In this document: one piece after another, positions 16,984 to 21,696 of the stretch
Layout of the letters: each line of letters opens with the position of its first letter
How positions within the stretch are numbered: position 1 is the first letter of the stretch
DNA from: Planctomycetes bacterium UBA1146
GTDB lineage: Bacteria; Planctomycetota; UBA8108; UBA1146
DNA length: 21,696 nt
Reading direction: 5' to 3'
Assembly (NCBI GenBank): GCA_002311345.1
Contig: DCAA01000026.1
Location: 104,710 to 126,405 of the forward strand
Program-made: the position numbers and the translations under genes
The notes under the pieces: generated by a model
What the model saw: the letters and a program-made list of their open reading frames with translations, nothing else
Told to the model about the DNA's origin: nothing
Databases searched by the model: none

Positions 16984-17481
16984 TTGAATCCAATCTTCCA
17001 GGGAAACCTCGACGGTAAAGAACTTCGAATCGCCATCGTCGTTTCACGCTTCAGCGGCGAACCTTGCCAACTATTGCTCGATGGTGCCCTGGAGAGACTC
17101 CGGGAACTGGGCATCAAGGAGCAAGATATCGACGTGGCCTCGGTTCCAGGTGCCTTCGAGATCCCGGGAACGGTCAAGGTGTTTCAACGTCAGAAAAACC
17201 ATGATGCCATCATCACTCTCGGTTGCGTGATCCGCGGCGAAACTCCTCATTTCGATTACATTGCCGGCACCTGTGCGACCTCCATCGCGAAACTCGCATC
17301 GAAGGGGAAGACTCCTGTCATCTTCGGAGTCCTCACCACCGATGATCGAGATCAGGCAATGGCACGATGCGGGGGTGACCGGGGCAACAAGGGCAGTGAG
17401 TCAGCCGACACCGCAGTAGAGATGGCAACTCTCTATCGAGCCATCCGGGAGACCTCAGTCGAAACCGAGAAAGAAAACTGA
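16984..17481 (+). CDS. ribH: 6,7-dimethyl-8-ribityllumazine synthase
   Basis: Lumazine synthase condenses 5-amino-6-ribitylamino-uracil with dihydroxybutanone phosphate, the step before riboflavin synthase. 165 residues, a usual length. Family motifs are VVSRFSG, SVPGAFEIP, ITLGCVIRGETPHFDYI with the catalytic His89, GVLTTDDRDQA, and NKGSESADTAVEMA. The start is TTG at 16984 with AGGA eight bases upstream. A nearby ATG at 16976 is in another frame and meets a stop after two codons. No other riboflavin genes are in the window. The stop shares one base with the nusB start (TGATG), as in the ribH-nusB pair common in bacteria. Confidence 0.95.
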   Translation: MNPIFQGNLDGKELRIAIVVSRFSGEPCQLLLDGALERLRELGIKEQDIDVASVPGAFEIPGTVKVFQRQKNHDAIITLGCVIRGETPHFDYIAGTCATSIAKLASKGKTPVIFGVLTTDDRDQAMARCGGDRGNKGSESADTAVEMATLYRAIRETSVETEKEN

Positions 17482-17915
17482 TGGCCGGTGCCGGGACGCG
17501 AAGAAAAGCCAGGGAACTGGCACTGCAGTGTCTCTTCCAGTGGGACCAGCAGAAACACGATGCGAGTCTGGAAATTGCAGAAGAGGTGATGGAGAGGCTC
17601 GGCGCAGACCCGGATTCTCGTCCCCACGCACGGGCCATTCTCGAGGCATACTGGGCTCGTCCAACGGAAATCGATGAGTGGATTGCCGCCTCGAGCGACA
17701 ACTGGAACTTCTCACGGATGGCCGTGATCGATCGCAACGTGTTGCGGATCGCAGCCACGGAGTTGCGCTGGATCGATGAGATCCCACCGAAAGTGGCCAT
17801 CGATGAGGCCATCGAAATCGTGCGCCGGTTCTCCACCGAAAAATCGGCAACCTTCGTCAACGGAATCCTCGACAGGTTGCTCAAAGATGCGGAGCAAAAA
17901 GATGGCCTTCGGTAA
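17481..17915 (+). CDS. nusB: Transcription antitermination protein NusB
   Basis: NusB binds boxA RNA with NusE (ribosomal protein S10) and promotes antitermination of rRNA operons. 144 residues, within the usual range. The N-terminus RKARELALQCLFQWDQQ and the C-terminal VAIDEAIEIVRRFS and ATFVNGILDRLL are the typical NusB helical signatures. The ATG overlaps the ribH stop by one base. The last 14 bases overlap the ftsY start. The ribosome site is weak (GAGAAAG), so expression probably depends on coupling with ribH. Confidence 0.93.
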   Translation: MAGAGTRRKARELALQCLFQWDQQKHDASLEIAEEVMERLGADPDSRPHARAILEAYWARPTEIDEWIAASSDNWNFSRMAVIDRNVLRIAATELRWIDEIPPKVAIDEAIEIVRRFSTEKSATFVNGILDRLLKDAEQKDGLR

Positions 17916-18858
17916 TCTCTTCGGCAAGAAGGGCGATACCGACTCTCCAGAAGATGGTGAAAAGCTGGGCACCTTTGCTCGATTGAGAAAGGGACTCGGA
18001 AAAACACGAGACGCTTTGGCTTCAGTCTTCAACCTCGGACGAAAACTTGATGACGATCTCCTCGAAGAGGTGGAAACGATCCTGATCCAGGCAGACTTTG
18101 GGCCAACGCTGGCGAGTGATCTCTGCGATGATCTGCGAGAATCTTATCGAGACCGTGAGTTCTCACCGGAAGAATTGATCCCGTTCCTCAAAGGCAGATT
18201 ACGAGTACGACTCGGTGAAGGTCACACCATCGACTGGGCTCCCGTTGGAACTACCGTCATCGTGGTGGCCGGCGTCAATGGAGTCGGAAAAACCACCTCC
18301 ATCGCAAAACTCGCCCACCAGTGGAGATCGGAGGGCAAGAGCGTGGTTCTGGCGGCAGGGGACACCTTCCGTGCTGCCGCAGTCGAGCAACTCGGTGTCT
18401 GGAGTGAACGACTCGGCATCGAGATGGTTCGAGGAAAAGCGGGAAGCGACCCAGCTGCCGTGGTCTACGATGCGCTAGAAACCGCCCAGGACAAACAGGT
18501 GGACATCCTCCTCATCGACACCGCAGGGCGTCTTCACACCGAGAAGCCACTGATGGATCAACTCGGCAAGATCTGTAGGGTCATCGAAAAGAAACTGGAA
18601 GGAGCCCCCCACGAGGTTCTCCAGGTTCTCGACGCGACAACAGGTCAGAATGCAATCCTGCAGGCGCGTGCTTTTCATGAGGCGATGACGGTCACCGGCC
18701 TGGTCCTCACCAAACTCGATGGCACTGCAAGGGGAGGGGTTGTGTTCTCGATTCTCGAGCAGATCGGCTTACCGGTAAAATACATCGGAGTCGGAGAAGC
18801 GATCGAGGATCTACAGCCGTTCGATCCGGAGGACTTCGTCGAAGCTCTCTTCGACTAA
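17902..18858 (+). CDS. ftsY: Signal recognition particle receptor FtsY
   Basis: FtsY is the SRP receptor GTPase that docks ribosome-nascent-chain complexes at the membrane. 318 residues from the ATG at 17902, which has GGAG seven bases upstream and lies inside the end of nusB. The N-terminal acidic A region is very short (about 25 residues), followed by the helical N domain. The G domain has G1 GVNGVGKT (124-131), DTFRAAAVEQL, DTAGRLHTEK and TKLDGTARGG, then the closing GVGEAIEDLQPFDPEDFVEAL. The short A region is a common variation. An in-frame ATG at 17887 is possible. The gene ends with TAA sharing four bases with the convergent metalloprotease gene, so no room is left for a separate terminator. 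Confidence 0.95.
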   Translation: MAFGNLFGKKGDTDSPEDGEKLGTFARLRKGLGKTRDALASVFNLGRKLDDDLLEEVETILIQADFGPTLASDLCDDLRESYRDREFSPEELIPFLKGRLRVRLGEGHTIDWAPVGTTVIVVAGVNGVGKTTSIAKLAHQWRSEGKSVVLAAGDTFRAAAVEQLGVWSERLGIEMVRGKAGSDPAAVVYDALETAQDKQVDILLIDTAGRLHTEKPLMDQLGKICRVIEKKLEGAPHEVLQVLDATTGQNAILQARAFHEAMTVTGLVLTKLDGTARGGVVFSILEQIGLPVKYIGVGEAIEDLQPFDPEDFVEALFD

Positions 18859-20096
18859 TTCGTCGCCGTACCTCGTTTGATCGTTTCCGCACTGCCATCC
18901 CCGTCGAGATCCGCAGTCCGTACCGCAGGGATTCCGGTGATCAGCGAATCGAGCAGCCCATCTCCGTCTGCGTCTCCCCCGCCACCCGCAACCGAAACCC
19001 ATCGGGTCTGTCGGGGCAGAGTCTTCAGTGGGGGTCTGCCGGCAGTGAGCAGGATCGAATGATACTTCCCCTCCTTGCCGACCGGTTGAGCCAGCACTGC
19101 ATCCCCGGAAGCAGTTCGACCGATAGCCAGCGGGCGCTCCCCATCGAGCATCCCCGGGAAGGGACCGAGGGACCGTTCCAGCAACGCTCCGGCTCCGAAG
19201 GTGAGGATCAACAGGCCGGTTCCTTCTCCAGGACGACCTCTGCCGACCAGCAGCAGTTCGTCTCGATTATCGCCATCGAGGTCCGCGGCATGAACGCGCA
19301 CTCGATCGGGCGGGGCGAGACCTCGAATGATGGGGGCCGCCAGATGCAGTTGCCCATCGGGTGCGACACAAAAGATCTGTAGATCAGCGGAACCCGCCCC
19401 CTCGCCGCCACCGTAGAGGCTCTGGACACCGATGAGATCGGAGACTCCTGGCTTCGCTGCAGCGTCGCCCTGCAACGCCCGCATCACCGAGTCGCCCTGG
19501 ACGGCGTGCGCGAGCCCGAGCACGTGACCCGCCTCGTGCACGATCACGGATTTTAGTCGAGGATGAGATTTATTCCTGACCCTCAATCCCGGCGCAGGTT
19601 TTTCTGTTGGTTCCTCCGAGTCATCGAGACTCCACTGCACTCCGACATTCAGATGGATGGAAAGAGGTGTCTGATCTCCTGAGCGCGGACTTCTCACTCG
19701 ATGTGCCACCAGTGCCTCGCCGATGCCGAATCGATAACAGGGACTTCCATGATCGGAAGCCCGCCAACCGATGGTCAAAGTGGCTTCTTCATCGTTCTTT
19801 ACCCGACGAAAAGAACAGGTCCCGGGAAAACTCCAGTACCCGAGAGCTTCCTCGATGATGCTCTCGGCCTTCTCGGGATCGACTGGACAATCGGTACGAT
19901 CATGTTGCCACAGGATTCCGTCAGCTCCGGCCACTCGATCGAGAACCGTGAAGGGATAGACGAAAGCAGGGCCGATGTAGCGATCGATGGGCTCGCTCTG
20001 TTCAAGAGAGCGACACGAGGCGAGCAGGAAAAGAGCCAGGAACCATACCAGGGAACCACGGTTTCCCGGCGAGCGGTGCCGAACCTCGGGCTTCAT
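18855..20096 (-). CDS. Predicted lipoprotein matrixin-type zinc metalloprotease with FG-GAP-like repeats
   Basis: A 413-residue protein. A signal peptide with lipobox LASC gives a lipidated Cys28. The central domain has the metzincin zinc site HEAGHVLGLAH (His187, Glu188, His191, His197) with a Met-turn in DSVM (Met205), then SDLIGVQSLYG as at the end of matrixin domains. IHLNVGVQWSLDD upstream also fits matrixins. No Cys-switch propeptide was seen. The C-terminal part has FG-GAP/VCBS-like segments with acidic calcium-loop motifs (DLDGDNRDELL, DADGDGLLDSL, DLDGDGSAETI). It is probably an outer-envelope protease tethered by lipid; its substrate is unknown. The ATG at 20096 has AAAGG upstream; in-frame ATGs at 20129 and 20177 give longer N-termini that a signal peptide does not need. 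Confidence 0.82.
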   Translation of the reverse strand: MKPEVRHRSPGNRGSLVWFLALFLLASCRSLEQSEPIDRYIGPAFVYPFTVLDRVAGADGILWQHDRTDCPVDPEKAESIIEEALGYWSFPGTCSFRRVKNDEEATLTIGWRASDHGSPCYRFGIGEALVAHRVRSPRSGDQTPLSIHLNVGVQWSLDDSEEPTEKPAPGLRVRNKSHPRLKSVIVHEAGHVLGLAHAVQGDSVMRALQGDAAAKPGVSDLIGVQSLYGGGEGAGSADLQIFCVAPDGQLHLAAPIIRGLAPPDRVRVHAADLDGDNRDELLLVGRGRPGEGTGLLILTFGAGALLERSLGPFPGMLDGERPLAIGRTASGDAVLAQPVGKEGKYHSILLTAGRPPLKTLPRQTRWVSVAGGGGDADGDGLLDSLITGIPAVRTADLDGDGSAETIKRGTATN

Positions 20097-20145
20097 CTGT
20101 GGCCTTTCACCTGTGTCCCTATTGATCATCGAGTACTGCTGGATG

Positions 20146-20191
20146 AAAAACCGCCCGCTGAGCCGGCGCAAGGGCACGGTTCAGCGGGCGG
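20146..20191 (-). terminator. Intrinsic terminator downstream of the DUF1111 gene pair
   Basis: Read on the minus strand, a 14-base stem CCGCCCGCTGAACC (20191-20178) pairs with GGCTCAGCGGGCGG (20164-20151). There is one G-U wobble and a 13-base loop, followed at once by five T residues (20150-20146). It begins 22 bases after the stop of the di-heme protein gene. It separates that gene from the metalloprotease gene, which must therefore have its own promoter in the short remaining gap or rely on readthrough. Confidence 0.88.
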
Positions 20192-20213
20192 TCCGGATCA
20201 CGGAAGTAACTTC

Positions 20214-21380
20214 CTAGAGATCGAACAGGAACAGCATCAGCGCTTCCCGCTCCGAATCGGTGAGTGCGAAGTATGCCCGCATCACCAGATCCGCCTCGTC
20301 CTCGTGCATGAGGATCGCATCCTCGATGGTCGTGGCACGACCATCGTGCAGGTAGGGCGGAGTACCGCTGATACCCCACAGCGGCGGAGTCTTGAAGAAG
20401 CCCACTGGCGCGCCAGCCTCTCCCACACCACGGAAATCATCAGGATGGATGTCGTGGACGAGAAGATCGGAATAAAGGGGAACTGGCCCCTCCGAACCTT
20501 GCATCTCCGGGATGTGACAGATGGCACAGCCGATGGCGGTGAATATCTCTTCGCCGACAGCAACCTGCGGATCGGGATTCCCTGCTCGCTGTGGGTAGCC
20601 CAGATGAGCGCAGTAGAAGAGCATGTCCGCGAAATCGTCCGGAGAAAACTCTGGATCAGCAACGTTGTCGTTGTCGCTCATCGCTCCGAAACCACGGCCG
20701 TCATCGACGAGCGTGAGTCCGACTTCTCCAGTACTCGCATCTCTGAGGAAATCAGAAAGTTTCGGGACTTGAGCCTTCCAGCCAAACTTGCCGACCTCGA
20801 GCACACCCGCGATGTCGATCATGTGAGCGGTCCCCCGACAGCCATCACCATTGTTGTCGTTGGGATCCTCGTGGGAGAGCACCTCCGCGTCGGAAATCGT
20901 GTCGATGAGACCCAGGCCAAGAATGCTCGGAGTCTGACGCTGTTCGAAGATGTCTGCCATCGGATCTGCGTCCTCGCGACCCGGGGTATCGGGACGACGC
21001 AACTTGCTCGCCACCGGTCCACCGGGCAGATCCTCGAACGGACCGGCGCCCTCGTTGTCGAAACCAAAGCGGGTGACATTCACATCCAGCCCGCCACCGG
21101 CACCGATCACTGGTTTCTGGTGGCAAGAGCGACAGGAGTCCGCGTTCAAGTCAGGAGTCCCCAGGCCCTCGCTCAGTTGCCAGTCGCGATCGAAGACCCT
21201 GCGGCCGCGAATCCACTGTTCCAGTTCCGCTGCATCGAGAACGCGATCGGGACCTCCCAGCGCGCCAACCGGTGGTACCGGGGTGTCGTCATCGATGATC
21301 TCCGCGTTCACCGCAGTGATCGTCAAGCACAGCACCAACAGGCCAAACAAGTAGAGAGGCAGGTAGTGTTTATTCATCAT
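20214..21380 (-). CDS. Di-heme c-type cytochrome, DUF1111/DHOR family
   Basis: A 388-residue exported protein. The signal peptide is about residues 1-26 (LPLYLFGLLVLCLTITAVNA). Two CxxCH heme c sites stand at C83-H87 (CRSCH) and C285-H289 (CAICH). The family motifs KFGWKAQVPKL, TPPLWG, YLHDGRATTIEDAILMH and a C-terminal LMLFLFDL helix identify the DUF1111 (di-heme oxidoreductase, putative thiol oxidoreductase or peroxidase-like) group; the usual HGGEA is MHEDEA here. It should act in the periplasm in electron transfer. The substrate is unknown. Two ATGs in a row stand at 21380 and 21377. The first overlaps the upstream stop (ATGA), while the second lies seven bases from GGAGG, the better spacing. 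An intrinsic terminator follows the stop. Confidence 0.87.
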   Translation of the reverse strand: MMNKHYLPLYLFGLLVLCLTITAVNAEIIDDDTPVPPVGALGGPDRVLDAAELEQWIRGRRVFDRDWQLSEGLGTPDLNADSCRSCHQKPVIGAGGGLDVNVTRFGFDNEGAGPFEDLPGGPVASKLRRPDTPGREDADPMADIFEQRQTPSILGLGLIDTISDAEVLSHEDPNDNNGDGCRGTAHMIDIAGVLEVGKFGWKAQVPKLSDFLRDASTGEVGLTLVDDGRGFGAMSDNDNVADPEFSPDDFADMLFYCAHLGYPQRAGNPDPQVAVGEEIFTAIGCAICHIPEMQGSEGPVPLYSDLLVHDIHPDDFRGVGEAGAPVGFFKTPPLWGISGTPPYLHDGRATTIEDAILMHEDEADLVMRAYFALTDSEREALMLFLFDL

Positions 21381-21696
21381 AGAGCCTCCAGGAAACGGAT
21401 CACCGTCTGTTGCTGCTCCGGAGTGAGGGCTTCATAAGCATCTCTGGCTGCTTGTCCCTCGCCACCGTGCATCAAAATGGCATCGTTCATCGTGTCTGCA
21501 GAGCCGTCATGCAGCCAGGGTCCATGAAGACGGACTCCCCACAGTGGCTGGGTACGAAACTCGTTCTCGGTGGTCCCTAACGAGATGGTGCTGAACTGAG
21601 GCATCCCCATCGAGATCCCATCGGCCAGTTCAGGCCCCATGTCATGAATGAGCAGATCGGTATACGCATCGACCGGTCCAAGGTCCGATTCCAGCG
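21377..21696 (-). CDS. Second DUF1111/DHOR-type cytochrome, N-terminal part beyond window
   Basis: An open frame enters from the right edge and ends at 21377, leaving about 105 residues of a C-terminus. VDAYTDLLIHDMGPELADG, RTQPLWGVRLHG, WLHDGSADTMNDAILMHGGE and TPEQQQTVIRFLEAL are the standard end of DUF1111 proteins, closer to the family norm (HGGE) than the downstream paralogue. The heme sites would lie upstream, outside the window. The ATG seen at 21640 is internal, not the start, because the frame and the family motif continue above it. Its TGA overlaps the downstream ATG, so the two paralogues are translationally coupled. Confidence 0.85.
   Translation of the reverse strand, partial: LESDLGPVDAYTDLLIHDMGPELADGISMGMPQFSTISLGTTENEFRTQPLWGVRLHGPWLHDGSADTMNDAILMHGGEGQAARDAYEALTPEQQQTVIRFLEAL

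Noticed and set aside
19701..21437. A 578-codon plus-strand open frame
   Set aside because: It runs antisense through the metalloprotease start, the intrinsic terminator and the whole DUF1111 gene, whose motifs are unmistakable. The product has no recognisable domain and reflects the codon bias of the opposite strand.
1..21696. CRISPR arrays, tRNA or rRNA genes, insertion sequences, toxin-antitoxin or phage defence genes
   Set aside because: None was seen by eye on either strand. There are no spaced direct repeats, no transposase motifs and no long gaps that could hide structural RNA genes apart from 13376-13773, where nothing matched.

Overview
The window reads as chromosomal DNA from a bacterium, most likely a planctomycete or another deep PVC-type lineage. 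That assignment is inference. It rests on the MoxR operon that carries a toroid-repeat protein, a PQQ-like beta-propeller protein and a DUF4175-type protein, on the tandem DUF1111 di-heme proteins, and on frequent TTG/GTG starts; there is no rRNA or other phylogenetic marker. The sequence is moderately GC-rich and densely coded. I saw no transposase, integrase, tRNA, rRNA or CRISPR array.

Left block (1-13375, all minus strand, transcribed right to left): one compact operon of eight genes. It starts with a MoxR-family AAA+ ATPase, then a DUF58 protein, a BatA-type membrane protein with a von Willebrand A (VWA) domain, a second membrane VWA protein with a glutamine-amidotransferase-like domain, an exported PQQ-like beta-propeller protein, an exported alpha/alpha-toroid (squalene-cyclase-like repeat) protein, a DUF4175-like membrane protein, and a Gln-rich exported coiled-coil protein that runs off the left edge. 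Six of the seven junctions overlap by 1 to 11 bases. The likely theme is a MoxR chaperone acting on VWA membrane proteins, which are co-expressed with envelope scaffold proteins. The true function is unknown.

Middle block (about 13774-18858, plus strand): after a divergent non-coding stretch of about 400 bp comes a housekeeping operon, guaB - guaA - a 33-residue one-helix membrane protein - ribH - nusB - ftsY, with gaps of 25 bp or less or overlaps. It covers GMP synthesis, the lumazine step of riboflavin synthesis, antitermination and SRP-receptor function. The IMP dehydrogenase closely resembles the eukaryotic type rather than the usual bacterial one. guaA and ribH use TTG starts, and guaB probably does too.

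Right block (18855-21696, minus strand): a predicted lipoprotein matrixin-type zinc protease with C-terminal calcium-binding-like repeats ends tail to tail with ftsY, overlapping it by four bases. Upstream of it lie an intrinsic terminator and two tandem, translationally coupled di-heme c-type cytochrome proteins of the DUF1111/DHOR type, the first of which is cut by the right edge.
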